A program made the position numbers and the translations under genes. Below the pieces are notes generated by a model that saw only the letters and a program-made list of their open reading frames with translations, searched no databases and was not told the DNA's origin. From NCBI RefSeq assembly GCF_000359585.1, contig NZ_APMH01000001.1, forward strand, positions 1 through 64,000: a DNA stretch of 64,000 nucleotides, given 5' to 3'. How positions within the stretch are numbered: the stretch's first letter is position 1; each line of letters begins with the position of its first letter. The stretch comes from Clostridium tyrobutyricum DSM 2637 = ATCC 25755 = JCM 11008 (lineage in GTDB: Bacteria > Bacillota > Clostridia > Clostridiales > Clostridiaceae). Shown here piece after piece: positions 34,718 through 44,005 of this stretch.

Positions 34718-35512
34718 TTATTTTATGTCTTGATTCTTAAATATAAATATTCCTAATAAAGTTGACAATATGGTTAAAATAAAACAAGTTACTATCATAT
34801 TTAAAATATCAACTGAATTTGGCCTTAATGTTCCAATATTCATAAGCATAAAACTAGGAATATATCTTTCAAACTTAAACTTCGAAAAAAATCCAGCTCC
34901 ATTTGAAAATAAGAATACAATACACAACCCTATAGCTACAGATTTACTTCTTATTATTGTGTCCAAACACATGTAAATACTAGCAATAGTAGTAAAAATC
35001 CAGCATATTAAAACTGTAGACTTGATAATTTTAATTATTTCACTAATAGAAACATATTGTATCCATCCTATGATAAGTGCTATTACTACAGGTATAAATA
35101 ACAAAAATGCAACTAAAGTAAAAATTCCTAAACAAATTATCAAAAGCTTAGATATGTATATTTTGGTTCTATTATGACCATAGGCTATTATATTTTTTAT
35201 TGTTCCATGAGAATATTCATCAACTACAAAAGCACCTACTATAAACATAAGTAATATTATCATAACAATACTAAATCCAAAAGCTGAGTTGAAAAACTCT
35301 AAGGATGTTGGATGTATTCTATCTTTAAAGTTATTTATAAAAAATCCACATTCTCTATTATTATAAATAAAATCGAACAACTTCCATTGTCCAGCATTAG
35401 TATAAAATAATCTTAAAACAAATATAATCAATATAATTGTAATTATAAATAAATTCCTAAATGTTTTACTATTTTTTAATTTATATAATTCAAATTTAAG
35501 TAAGTTATACAC
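34718..35512 (-). CDS. ABC-2 permease of lantibiotic-immunity type
   Basis: This 264-residue protein begins with GTG 35512, which overlaps the ATPase stop by 1 bp (TAGTG). It has six predicted helices with the first at about 20-37 and a sequence VVDEYSHGTIKNIIAYGHNRTKIYISKL typical of ABC-2 family subunits such as those of bacitracin and lantibiotic immunity transporters. It acts with the neighbouring ATPase. Only one permease gene is present, so the complex may contain a homodimer. Confidence 0.88.
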   Translation of the reverse strand: MYNLLKFELYKLKNSKTFRNLFIITIILIIFVLRLFYTNAGQWKLFDFIYNNRECGFFINNFKDRIHPTSLEFFNSAFGFSIVMIILLMFIVGAFVVDEYSHGTIKNIIAYGHNRTKIYISKLLIICLGIFTLVAFLLFIPVVIALIIGWIQYVSISEIIKIIKSTVLICWIFTTIASIYMCLDTIIRSKSVAIGLCIVFLFSNGAGFFSKFKFERYIPSFMLMNIGTLRPNSVDILNMIVTCFILTILSTLLGIFIFKNQDIK

Positions 35513-36429
35513 TATTTATCACCCTCTATCAAATTCACAAAGTAATCTTCTAAATTATCACCTTTATGCACTATCTGATAAATTACAATATCTGCTTTAG
35601 AAAATGATTTTGAAATTATTCCAGGATTATCTACATAATCATAAAGGCATATAGAAGAATCTGGCATTATTTTGAAATTATTTGTGTTTAGTACACTTTC
35701 TAAAATTACAGTGGCCTTATTTAAATCATCTACTTTAATATTTAAACTTCTTCTACACTTTTCATTTAACTCCTTTAATGTAAGTTCTTCTAAAATTTTT
35801 CCTCTATGAATTATTCCAAAACAGGTAGCAAGCTGATATAATTCTCCCAAAACATGACTTGAAATAAGTATTGTGATATCCTTATCTCTATTTAATTTTT
35901 TTAACTTTTCCCGCATTTGTACTATTCCTACAGGATCCAATCCATTAATCGGTTCATCCAATATCAAAAATTCTGGATCACCTACTAGTGCCATAGCTAA
36001 TCCAAGTTTTTGTTTCATTCCCATAGAAAAGTTGCCTACCTTTTTATTTTTAGTATTGGAAAGTCCAACAAATTCCAGTATACTTTCTATGCACTTTCTA
36101 CCTGGAATTCCTTTCTGTATTCTACAAGCCTCAATATTTTTATAAGCTGACATATTTGGATAAAAAGCAGGATTTTCAATTAGTGATCCTATTCTTTTTC
36201 TTGAATTATTTAATTCATTTTTTGAATCACATCCAAATAACCTTATTACTCCACTTGAAGGTGTTGAAAGGCCTGTTATCATTCGCATAGTCGTACTCTT
36301 GCCAGCACCGTTTTCCCCTATAAATCCATAAATTTCTCCTTTTCTTATATTAAGATTTATACTGTCAACCACTGTATCCCTTTTATATTTTTTAGTTAAG
36401 TCTACAGTTTGCAAAACATATTCCGTCAT
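35512..36429 (-). CDS. ABC ATPase of lantibiotic-immunity type (BcrA-like)
   Basis: This 305-residue protein has Walker A GENGAGKST, signature FSMGMKQKLG, Walker B LILDEPINGLD and H-loop ISSHVL; the alternative signature FSMGM and INGLD motif are usual in the BcrA/MutF-type immunity ATPases. ATG 36429 has a strong AAGGAGG site. It heads the transporter part of the operon and energises the permease at 34718. The operon as a whole probably protects against a cell-wall-active peptide. Confidence 0.92.
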   Translation of the reverse strand: MTEYVLQTVDLTKKYKRDTVVDSINLNIRKGEIYGFIGENGAGKSTTMRMITGLSTPSSGVIRLFGCDSKNELNNSRKRIGSLIENPAFYPNMSAYKNIEACRIQKGIPGRKCIESILEFVGLSNTKNKKVGNFSMGMKQKLGLAMALVGDPEFLILDEPINGLDPVGIVQMREKLKKLNRDKDITILISSHVLGELYQLATCFGIIHRGKILEELTLKELNEKCRRSLNIKVDDLNKATVILESVLNTNNFKIMPDSSICLYDYVDNPGIISKSFSKADIVIYQIVHKGDNLEDYFVNLIEGDK

Positions 36430-36442
36430 ATTCTTATCCTCC

Positions 36443-36496
36443 TTCTTTATGATTTAATTTAATTATAAAAACTTAGAGATAATCAATCATAAAGAA
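36443..36496. promoter_or_regulatory. Inverted repeat and promoter before the BcrA-like ATPase gene
   Basis: TTCTTTATGATT (36443-36454) and its exact complement (36485-36496) flank 30 bp. On the minus strand TTTACA and TATGAT spaced 18 bp read as a promoter in the same place. The inner arm adjoins the ribosome binding site, so the element could be a regulator site or a hairpin affecting translation. Confidence 0.4.
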
Positions 36497-36517
36497 AACC
36501 TTAATAAAGTGTAAAGA

Positions 36518-37213
36518 TTAGAAATCAAGTTTATAGCCAATTCCCCATATGGTTTGTATATAATCATTTAAAGCACCTGCTTTAGATATCTTGTTTCTTA
36601 AATTACTTATATGCACTTTTATTGTATTATCATCACACAGATAATTTTCTCCCCATATACTTTGAAATATATTTGATTTTGCAAAAACTTTTTTTGGATA
36701 TGACATTAGAAGCTTTAAAATATCGAATTCCCTTGTAGTTAAATTCAACAGTTTATCATTTACAAATACTTCTCTCGTATCTTTATTTAGAGAAATTTCC
36801 TTATATTTTAGTATATTATTTTCTTGTATAGTGCCAGAAAATTCTCTATATCTTCTAATATGTGAATCTATTCTAGCTGAAACCTCTTCTATATCAAAAG
36901 GCTTAGTTATATAATCATCTGCCCCTAACTTAAAAGATTTTACTTTAATATCCAATTCCTCTTTTGCTGAAATTATAATAACAGGCATCTGCTTATTTTT
37001 CCTTATTTCAACTAAAATTTCTTCTCCTTTCATTCCTGGAAGCATTAAATCCAATAAAACCATATCCCAACTACTATATTTTAAATATATTATAGCTTCA
37101 GTTCCAGAATAAGCTGCCATAGCCATATAACCAGATTGACTTAACATATCACATAATAATCTGTTAATATCTTCATCATCTTCAATTACTAGTATTTTTA
37201 TAATTTCTTTCAT
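36518..37213 (-). CDS. OmpR-family response regulator
   Basis: The protein is 231 residues from ATG 37213, which follows GAAGGTGGAATA; the upstream open frame codes for hydrophobic residues and is not part of the protein. It has a receiver domain (VIEDDEDINR, phospho-Asp in VLLDLMLPGMKGE, Lys in DDYITKPFD) and a winged-helix domain ending IQTIWGIGYKL. It is encoded 88 bp before the ABC genes and likely controls them and itself together with the kinase at 33797. Confidence 0.92.
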   Translation of the reverse strand: MKEIIKILVIEDDEDINRLLCDMLSQSGYMAMAAYSGTEAIIYLKYSSWDMVLLDLMLPGMKGEEILVEIRKNKQMPVIIISAKEELDIKVKSFKLGADDYITKPFDIEEVSARIDSHIRRYREFSGTIQENNILKYKEISLNKDTREVFVNDKLLNLTTREFDILKLLMSYPKKVFAKSNIFQSIWGENYLCDDNTIKVHISNLRNKISKAGALNDYIQTIWGIGYKLDF

Positions 37214-37442
37214 TATTCCACCTTCTATTATTCTTCTAAAATTAGATATATGAATTATTACACTTACCATTTTAACTATATAAAGAAAATTCAACAACAA
37301 AAAAGTTGTAAAAAACATTAAAATAAGCTTATAGAAATACATCTACATTAGAGTAGTATCATTTTATCTCTTAATCTGTTATACTTGTTCTGATATTAAA
37401 ATAACTAAAGAGGTGTTTTTTATAAATACGGATTATAAAAAT

Positions 37443-38069
37443 ATGGAAAATAAATATGAGATTAATGGTGATGTTACTTTGGTTTCATTAGCAAGAAAAC
37501 ATGGATCAGAATTTACAACTAAAATAGATACTGAAGATATTGAAAAAGTAAAAAGTGCTGGTACGTGGTTTGCTGAATGGCATAAAGATTTCAACAACTA
37601 TATAGTACAAAATATAAGTCCAACCAATAATACCGCTAAAAAGTCTAAACCACTAAAACAAAATCTACAGAGTCTTATTTTGAATACCAATCCGAAAGCT
37701 CCTATTAGACATATAAATGGCAATACATTGGATAACAGGAAATGCAATTTAGAAATAGTCAAAAGGAATACTAAAAATGACTATGAAGTTGTAAATAAAA
37801 ATACTATTGCAGTACTTTTGAGAGATAAATATGGTAGAGTTGTATCCAAGGCTTTAATATCCAAGCAGGATCTAGACAAAGTCATTAATGATAAATACAG
37901 TTGGATTAAATATAAAGTTAACGATAATATTTGTGTTATAGCCAATACTCCCAATGGAAGAATTCAATTGGATAAAGTAATTATGAATTCAAATGATAAT
38001 ACTATCATTCATCATATCAACCTTAATCCATTGGACAATAGAAGAAACAATCTGGAAATTTCCAAATAA
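37443..38069 (+). CDS. Tandem-duplicated HNH/AP2-like protein
   Basis: The protein contains two copies of one module of about 95 residues. Each has a strand-helix part (ARKHGSEFTTKIDTEDIEKVKSAG / LRDKYGRVVSKALISKQDLDKV) and a C-terminal block RHINGNTLDNRKCNLEI / HHINLNPLDNRRNNLEI, which matches the core of HNH nucleases. The Asp normally before the His is changed (Arg, His). The ATG at 37443 has no ribosome binding site; a good AAAGAGGTG lies at 37407-37415 and would suit an in-frame ATA at 37422. Function unknown; a homing-nuclease-derived DNA-binding protein is plausible. Confidence 0.7.
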   Translation: MENKYEINGDVTLVSLARKHGSEFTTKIDTEDIEKVKSAGTWFAEWHKDFNNYIVQNISPTNNTAKKSKPLKQNLQSLILNTNPKAPIRHINGNTLDNRKCNLEIVKRNTKNDYEVVNKNTIAVLLRDKYGRVVSKALISKQDLDKVINDKYSWIKYKVNDNICVIANTPNGRIQLDKVIMNSNDNTIIHHINLNPLDNRRNNLEISK

Positions 38070-38089
38070 AATAAAGAGGAAAATTAATT

Positions 38090-38389
38090 ATGGAAAAAGA
38101 TCATTTTAAAGATAGATCCATTGAGTGTAAATTGGTAAACTCTATAAATATAGGTGATACAGTTTATATTTGTGAAAAATCGATGCAGAGGTACGCTTCT
38201 AAACTAGAGGACTTGTCACTTGGAATTGTTGTACGAAAACTTACAAGACATGATCATCCAAGGGGAATCAAAGTTGAAATAAAGTCCTCTAATGGGAAAA
38301 CAAGTATAGGAAGGGTTGTATATCTGGTTAAAAACAATAAAATTTTATATGGAAACAAAACCAAAAATAATCAAGACAGATTTGTATAA
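38090..38389 (+). CDS. YwbE-like (DUF2196) protein with N-terminal extension
   Basis: This 99-residue protein contains GIVVRKLTRHDHPRGIKVEIKSSNG...IGRVVYLV, which resembles the YwbE family (RGIV..ILT....HPHGIKVRL..G..GRV) although the family is normally shorter, about 60 residues. ATG 38090 follows AAAGAGGAAAATT. It lies 20 bp after the HNH-like gene in the same direction, so the two may be co-transcribed, and a terminator overlaps its 3' end. Function unknown. Confidence 0.62.
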   Translation: MEKDHFKDRSIECKLVNSINIGDTVYICEKSMQRYASKLEDLSLGIVVRKLTRHDHPRGIKVEIKSSNGKTSIGRVVYLVKNNKILYGNKTKNNQDRFV

Positions 38390-38415
38390 GATTCAAATCT
38401 GTCTTGATTATTTTT
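38363..38415. terminator. 22-bp perfect hairpin terminator
   Basis: The arms 38363-38384 and 38394-38415 are exact complements with a 9-nt loop. T runs lie on both sides (TTTTTTATA on plus), so it ends the plus transcript and the converging CWB2 gene transcript. It overlaps the last codons of the YwbE-like gene. Confidence 0.88.
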
Positions 38416-38426
38416 TTATATTAAAA

Positions 38427-39869
38427 TTATTTTATACCCCAGTTATTAAAACTGTCTATAAGCCATCTATTTCCATCATAAATTAATACTGCATTTAAAT
38501 AAGACTTATTCTCTTTTATAGTAATGTAAGCTTTATTTTCATCATATTTTTTAGATACAATCTGAGAATTATCCACTGAAACGACAGATTCAGGATTTCC
38601 ATATCTCATATATATTTTGTCATTGCTTTTTTGGAATACAAAATTTACAAGACCATTTACATAGCTGTCAGTGTAATATTTATTTAAATTGTAGTTTTTA
38701 TTCAAATAATCATTTATTGAATTATAATTATTTAAATTCTCTTTTAATGGTGCATAACTTATTCCCGATATATCAATATATGAATTTCCATCTACGTTGA
38801 TTGTCAGTATTTTTTTAAAGGCATTGTCTCCATTAACAAGCAGTGATTTTGCATCTGCATCAGATATAATTTGCTTATCTTCTAAAATATTTTCAACATC
38901 TGAACTTATAGATCCTGTTCCTCCCAATAGAGTCAGTTTTTTATAATCCGTCTGATCCAAATATTGTTTTTGTTTTGCTATATCATACCCATCTGTCAAT
39001 ATTATAGGTGCATTCATTTTAGCTGCTAGGGCACTTCCTGATAATGCATCTGGAAAATTCGTACCACTTGCAATAAAAGCTGAATCTGATGATAATTTAA
39101 AATATCTGCATATATTTAAAGATGTTTCATATCTGTTTTCTCCACCTATTCTTGTTACGCTGCTATCTTTCAGTGTAGGAACAATTTTTTTCAAATCATT
39201 GATAACGTTAGAATTTATAGAACCTGTGCCTCCAATAACAAATACCTTGTCAGGCTGTATATTATTTAATAGCTTTTTAGCTTCTTCAGGTAATTTCGAA
39301 GAATTGCTCATGATAATTGGATATCCCTTTGAGGCAGATACACTTGAAATACTCAATGCATCAGGAAAACCAAATCCATTTACAATAAATACAGGTGTTT
39401 TTTTCTCTAAATTCAACGAATTAATAATAGTACCGTTTGTATCAAATCTATTACTACCACCTAATCTTTTAATGTTTTTGTATCCAATAGAATTAAGCTG
39501 TTTTTCAAAATTGCCGCTTACTGAAAACTTTCCACCTAATATATAGATGGTTCCATTCAAATCCAGTTTATTTTTTATAAAATTAGTACAATATGTGATA
39601 GAATCAGCATTTTTACCTACTAATAAAATAGGTGCATTTACCTTTTTGGAGAGTATGGAACCTGTCAAGGCATCAGGAAAATCATCTCCACTTGCGATAA
39701 TTATACTTTGCAATTTTTGGCTGCTAAAATTGCCAGCTACAGATACTGAAGTCTCATATCTATTGGTTCCGTATATCCTATTTACTGAATAATTTGTATC
39801 AGCCCTAACTAAACTGGATGTACCTGCCAATAAAAACGATAATGTAAACACAATTATTCCTTTTTTCAT
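38427..39869 (-). CDS. Cell-wall-binding CWB2-repeat surface protein
   Basis: The protein is 480 residues from ATG 39869 (GGGGGTG site), with a signal peptide ending near LVRADT (about residue 24). Three CWB2 repeats follow (about 27-120, 125-220, 235-325), each with RxxGxxRYETSxxxA and ASGxxFPDALSGSxLA patterns such as RIYGTNRYETSVSVA; these anchor clostridial surface proteins to the wall polymer PSII. The remaining about 150 residues form a C-terminal domain of unknown function, ending in DGNRWLIDSFNNWG. It is divergent from the AAA+ gene at 40111. Confidence 0.92.
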   Translation of the reverse strand: MKKGIIVFTLSFLLAGTSSLVRADTNYSVNRIYGTNRYETSVSVAGNFSSQKLQSIIIASGDDFPDALTGSILSKKVNAPILLVGKNADSITYCTNFIKNKLDLNGTIYILGGKFSVSGNFEKQLNSIGYKNIKRLGGSNRFDTNGTIINSLNLEKKTPVFIVNGFGFPDALSISSVSASKGYPIIMSNSSKLPEEAKKLLNNIQPDKVFVIGGTGSINSNVINDLKKIVPTLKDSSVTRIGGENRYETSLNICRYFKLSSDSAFIASGTNFPDALSGSALAAKMNAPIILTDGYDIAKQKQYLDQTDYKKLTLLGGTGSISSDVENILEDKQIISDADAKSLLVNGDNAFKKILTINVDGNSYIDISGISYAPLKENLNNYNSINDYLNKNYNLNKYYTDSYVNGLVNFVFQKSNDKIYMRYGNPESVVSVDNSQIVSKKYDENKAYITIKENKSYLNAVLIYDGNRWLIDSFNNWGIK

Positions 39870-40110
39870 GTTCAAACACCCCCATAATATTTAAATTTTC
39901 ATTACAATTATATTATACAATTTATATTATAAATATGAGTTATAAAATAGGAAAAATTACAAATTATAATAAATTTATCTTATTTAATAATAATTGACAT
40001 AATTCCTACATTTCTATTATAATGATGGAAATATAATTATTAAAAATAAAATATTAATTAATAAATAATATTTTATTTTAATTACGTAAATGAAAGAAGG
40101 CACTGAAACT

Positions 40111-42570
40111 ATGGAAATCAAAGATTTTAATATTGTAGTATCAGGTGATGTATGTTTTAATTTATTATTCTGGCAAACAAACAACGAATGTACCGATAAT
40201 TTGAATTGGCAGCATTATCCTCACATACACAACATTTCAAGTGAGGGAGAGGCTCTACTTCTAGCTAAACTTGTATATCTGTCTACTGGAGCCAATATAA
40301 TATCTCCGAAAATAAAATATTCTAGCAATGGTCATTTACCGGATGGACTTTTAAGTTCTAATTCTGAACTAGGACTTTTCCCAATGAATGAGCACGGAGA
40401 AGAAAAAGTATATCGTATAAAACAATTTTTAGGATTCACTGAATTAAACTCAAATATGCCCAAATTATTTTCTACTACAAATGATGATGAAAATGCGGAT
40501 ATGGTCATACTAGATGACGAAAACAATGGTTTCAATAATAATAAGAATTTTTGGCCATTGGCATTAAAATCCTCATCTAAACATCCAATAATTATATATA
40601 AAATGGACAAGCCTTCCTCTTCGACTGAGCTTTGGAAACACCTGGAACGATTTCATATGAAAAATACCATAGTAGTTATAAATGGCGATGACTTACGTTC
40701 AAAAGGAGTAAATATAAGTAAAAATCTTTCCTGGGAAAGAACTGCATTGGATTTTGTATGGCAAATAAAAAATAATCCTAATCTTGGTTTTCTTTCAAAA
40801 TGCAATCATCTAATTATACCTCTTGGATTAGAAGGCGCCATATACTATAGAAATAATGGAGAAGCTTCTTCTCATCTATACTTTTTAACTTATGCTTTTG
40901 AGGGAGATTTTATAGAAAAAACCCAAGGTAAAATGTATGGACTTACTTCCTGTTTTGTAGCTGGACTGGCAAAATCCATCGTTTCAGGAAAACTTAAAAA
41001 TATATCAATATACAGGGCAATTGACGATGGTATACGTGAGGGAATTGCCTCGGCGCAAAAATACTTTGTATATGGATTCGGTCAAAATATAAAAGAAAAT
41101 AATTTTCCGAGCCCATCAATTTTTAAAGACAGTCAAAAAGATTTTATAAGCAAAAATTATATACAAGATGTACCCATACGTAATTCCAATGATCCCAACT
41201 GTCAATCATGCTGGTATATTATTAAGGACAAGAGCTCGACCAATTTGGCGGAAATAGCTTATGATATTGTTAAAAATGGAGAAGATAGTGCTCTTAAATA
41301 TATACCAATAGCAAGATTTGGAAAATTAAAAACTGTTGACAGAGATGAATTTGAAGCTTATAAAAGTATTAAAAACCTTATGTCAGAATACATCTCTACC
41401 CAAAATGCAGTTCGTCCCCTTTCCATAGCAGTATTTGGAACACCTGGTTCAGGCAAATCCTTTGGTGTAACAGAAATAGCTTCATGTGTTGCTCCAAATT
41501 TAATAGAAAAATTGGATTTCAATCTATCTCAATTTCAAACACTTTCAGACTTAATTATAAGCTTTCACAAAGTTATAGATATATCTCTAAAGGGAAAGGT
41601 TCCACTGGTATTCTTTGATGAATTTGATTCGACTTTCGGCGAAAAACTTGGATGGTTGAAATACTTTCTAGCACCTATGCAGGATGGTGTATTTAGAGAG
41701 GCTAACTCAATTCATCCTATAGGAAAAGCCATATTCGTATTTGCAGGTGGAACAAGCAGTACATTTAAAGAATTTTGTGGAGAGACCATATCAGATAAAG
41801 CTGAACATAGAGAATTTTTCAAAGAATTTCAAAGTGCAAAAGGTCCTGACTTTATAAGTAGATTAAGAGGATATGTAAACATTTTAGGTCCAAATCAGAC
41901 AGATGAAAATTGGGATCAGTTATTTATAATAAGAAGGGCAATGCTTCTTAGATCATTATTGGAACGTAAAGTGCCCCATCTTATAAATAAAAGAGGTGAA
42001 GCACAAATAGATAGCGGTGTACTAAGGGCACTTTTAAAAGTCACAAAATACAAACATGAATCAAGGTCAATAGAAGCAATCTTGGAAATGAGCAGATTAA
42101 CCAATGCAAAAAAATGGGAACAATCTCATCTTCCAGCCAAGGATCAACTGAAACTTCATGTTGATGAAGAAGAATTCACCCGTCACTTAATGCAGGAAGA
42201 ATTTTTTGCTGAAAAAGTAGAAGAACTTTCTATAAATTTAAATTACATGATAGCTTGTGCAAATAACAATAATTTGAATTCAACTTCAAATGAGTGCTGG
42301 AGAAATCTCAGTAGTCAAGAAAAAGATACTATCAGAAATCATATAAGAAATATACCAAATGCCCTATATAAAATTTACTATGACGTAATATCTGTAATGG
42401 ATAAACCTGAAATTATAACATTTACAGATAAAGAATTAAATGTATTGGCTAAATATGGATACAATCCTAAGTATATCAAGTACTGGCCTAAAGTACTGGC
42501 AAACTCCAATTTTAAAATAGAAAGACTAAAATTTGCATGTTATTGTGAATCTCATCTTAAATTCATGTGA
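40111..42570 (+). CDS. AAA+ ATPase with ribokinase-like N-terminus and RyR-associated C-terminus
   Basis: Starting at ATG 40111 (GAAGG site) the protein has 819 residues and three parts. Residues about 1-340 resemble the PfkB/ribokinase fold: NIVVSGDVCFNLL at the start, SKCNHLIIPLGLEGAIYYRN and YGLTSCFVAGLAKSI, where the catalytic GAGD is GLTS with Ser280 in place of the Asp. Residues about 430-700 are an AAA+ domain with Walker A GTPGSGKS (about 443-450), Walker B VFFDEFD (about 500-506), FAGGTSS as sensor 1 and DFISRLRG. The end (about 700-819) has CWRNLSSQEKDTIRNHIRNIP and FTDKELNVLAKYG, resembling the region before and at the start of bacterial RyR domains. Novel; see findings. Confidence 0.75.
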   Translation: MEIKDFNIVVSGDVCFNLLFWQTNNECTDNLNWQHYPHIHNISSEGEALLLAKLVYLSTGANIISPKIKYSSNGHLPDGLLSSNSELGLFPMNEHGEEKVYRIKQFLGFTELNSNMPKLFSTTNDDENADMVILDDENNGFNNNKNFWPLALKSSSKHPIIIYKMDKPSSSTELWKHLERFHMKNTIVVINGDDLRSKGVNISKNLSWERTALDFVWQIKNNPNLGFLSKCNHLIIPLGLEGAIYYRNNGEASSHLYFLTYAFEGDFIEKTQGKMYGLTSCFVAGLAKSIVSGKLKNISIYRAIDDGIREGIASAQKYFVYGFGQNIKENNFPSPSIFKDSQKDFISKNYIQDVPIRNSNDPNCQSCWYIIKDKSSTNLAEIAYDIVKNGEDSALKYIPIARFGKLKTVDRDEFEAYKSIKNLMSEYISTQNAVRPLSIAVFGTPGSGKSFGVTEIASCVAPNLIEKLDFNLSQFQTLSDLIISFHKVIDISLKGKVPLVFFDEFDSTFGEKLGWLKYFLAPMQDGVFREANSIHPIGKAIFVFAGGTSSTFKEFCGETISDKAEHREFFKEFQSAKGPDFISRLRGYVNILGPNQTDENWDQLFIIRRAMLLRSLLERKVPHLINKRGEAQIDSGVLRALLKVTKYKHESRSIEAILEMSRLTNAKKWEQSHLPAKDQLKLHVDEEEFTRHLMQEEFFAEKVEELSINLNYMIACANNNNLNSTSNECWRNLSSQEKDTIRNHIRNIPNALYKIYYDVISVMDKPEIITFTDKELNVLAKYGYNPKYIKYWPKVLANSNFKIERLKFACYCESHLKFM

Positions 42571-42577
42571 AAAATGA

Positions 42578-42616
42578 GAAGTCCAAAATTCTACTATAAA
42601 TTGAATTTTGGACTTC
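42578..42616. terminator. 13-bp perfect hairpin between converging genes
   Basis: Arms GAAGTCCAAAATT and complement (42578-42590, 42604-42616) lie between the AAA+ gene stop and the endonuclease IV stop, with CATTAAAATT on one side. Confidence 0.7.
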
Positions 42617-42623
42617 ATTAAAA

Positions 42624-43514
42624 TTATGAAAATATATCTTTTTTTATATTAGAGTTAAACACTTTTGACTTAAGCATGGCAATTTCATATTTGTAAGGTG
42701 GTCTTTTATCCCCTCTGTCATTTAAAAGATATGGCGTTTCAAGAATTTTAGGTATGTTTTTTAAAGCATCATGATTTGCTATATAGCAAAGTGCATCAAA
42801 ACCAATCTTGCCAAATCCTATCATTTCATGCCTGTCTTTTCTGGAGCCCCTAGGATTCTTACTGTCATTAAGATGAATTACTTTTAATCTATCCAATCCA
42901 ATTATATGATCAAATTCATTCAATATACCATCAAAATCATTTACCACATCATAACCTGAATCATTAATATGGCATGTATCAAGACAAATTGTAATCTTTT
43001 CATTGTATTTTACTCCATCTATAATTCTAGCAAGTTCATCAAAATTTCTTCCACACTCCGATCCCTTTCCTGCCATAGTCTCAAGGGCTATATTAATCCT
43101 CTGATCCTTCGCAATAACTTCATTCAAACCTTCTACAATCTTATTTATACCTGCATCTGTTCCAGCTCCAACATGTGCTCCTGGATGCAATATAATATTA
43201 TTTGCCTTTTTCATGGCACTGGTTCTTTTTATCTCTTCTCTCAAAAAATTCACACCAAGTTCGAAAGTCTGTGGTTTTACACTATTTCCTATATTTATTA
43301 TATAGGGAGCATGAACTACTATTTCATCAATTCCAGCAGTATTCATCTTATCTATTGCTTCATCAATTCTCAAATTATCTATTGGCTTTCTAAAAGTGTT
43401 CTGCGGCGCCCCTGTATAGACCATAAATGTATTTGATCCATATGATAGAGCTTCCTCTACGGAACCAAGCATCATCTTTTTTCCACTCATGGAAACATGC
43501 GAACCTATTTTCAA
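42624..43514 (-). CDS. nfo: Endonuclease IV (AP endonuclease)
   Basis: I take TTG 43514 as start because GAGGTG lies 8 bp before it, giving 296 residues. It shows the family blocks [24 protein letters not shown]-like ([15 protein letters not shown]), [24 protein letters not shown] and [25 protein letters not shown], with the zinc-binding His and Glu residues. It cuts DNA at abasic sites and 3'-blocked ends in base-excision repair. Terminator before the cspA gene shows an independent unit. Confidence 0.97.
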   Translation of the reverse strand: MKIGSHVSMSGKKMMLGSVEEALSYGSNTFMVYTGAPQNTFRKPIDNLRIDEAIDKMNTAGIDEIVVHAPYIINIGNSVKPQTFELGVNFLREEIKRTSAMKKANNIILHPGAHVGAGTDAGINKIVEGLNEVIAKDQRINIALETMAGKGSECGRNFDELARIIDGVKYNEKITICLDTCHINDSGYDVVNDFDGILNEFDHIIGLDRLKVIHLNDSKNPRGSRKDRHEMIGFGKIGFDALCYIANHDALKNIPKILETPYLLNDRGDKRPPYKYEIAMLKSKVFNSNIKKDIFS

Positions 43515-43557
43515 AATAAATTTCACCTCTTTTATATTAATAAAATATTGCCATAAA

Positions 43558-43596
43558 AATAACTCGTTGAGTGAAATATACACTCAACGAGTTATT
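43558..43596 (-). terminator. 16-bp perfect terminator hairpin of the cold-shock gene
   Basis: The arms AATAACTCGTTGAGTG and complement (43558-43573 and 43581-43596) flank a 7-nt loop, 10 bp after the cspA stop, and a T tract follows on the minus strand. Confidence 0.85.
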
Positions 43597-43605
43597 TTAG
43601 GTTAA

Positions 43606-43803
43606 TTAAAGAATGCTGATATTTTCTGCTTGAGGTCCTTTTTGTCCCTGAACTACATCATAGGAAACTTTCTGACCTTCTTCAAGTGTCTTATATCCAT
43701 CTACATTTATTTGAGAAAAATGTGCAAAAACATCTTTTCCGTCTTCTCCTGTAATAAATCCATAACCTTTTTCTGAATTAAACCATTTAACTGTACCACT
43801 CAT
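43606..43803 (-). CDS. Cold-shock domain protein
   Basis: This 65-residue protein is a single cold-shock domain: [32 protein letters not shown] with the RNP1 and RNP2 RNA-binding motifs, ending PQAENISIL. It is an RNA chaperone of the CspA/B/D type acting in transcription antitermination and mRNA unfolding. The long 5' leader region (43804 upstream) is AT-rich as usual for cold-shock genes. GGAGG site before ATG 43803. Confidence 0.95.
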   Translation of the reverse strand: MSGTVKWFNSEKGYGFITGEDGKDVFAHFSQINVDGYKTLEEGQKVSYDVVQGQKGPQAENISIL

Positions 43804-44005
43804 TATAATACATACCTCCGAAATTTTATTTTCTTAAACTCTTTGTAATAATAAACCAAATAAAATTTCGATCTTAACATACTTAATATACGTGCTAATT
43901 GAAATATATCCGTGTTTCATTATTTACGATTCATTTAAGTTCTATATTATAATATCACACTTAATTATAAAAATCAAGTTATTTTTTGAATTTAACCATA
44001 TAATT

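Noticed and set aside
39199-39792. Plus-strand frames of 115 and 81 residues antisense to the CWB2 gene
   Set aside because: Antisense shadows of the repeated surface-protein gene, with no ribosome binding site or known motif.
42969-43436. 155-residue plus-strand frame inside the endonuclease IV gene
   Set aside because: It is the antisense shadow of nfo: composition is rich in Cys/Tyr/His/Ile runs, there is no ribosome binding site and no recognisable domain.
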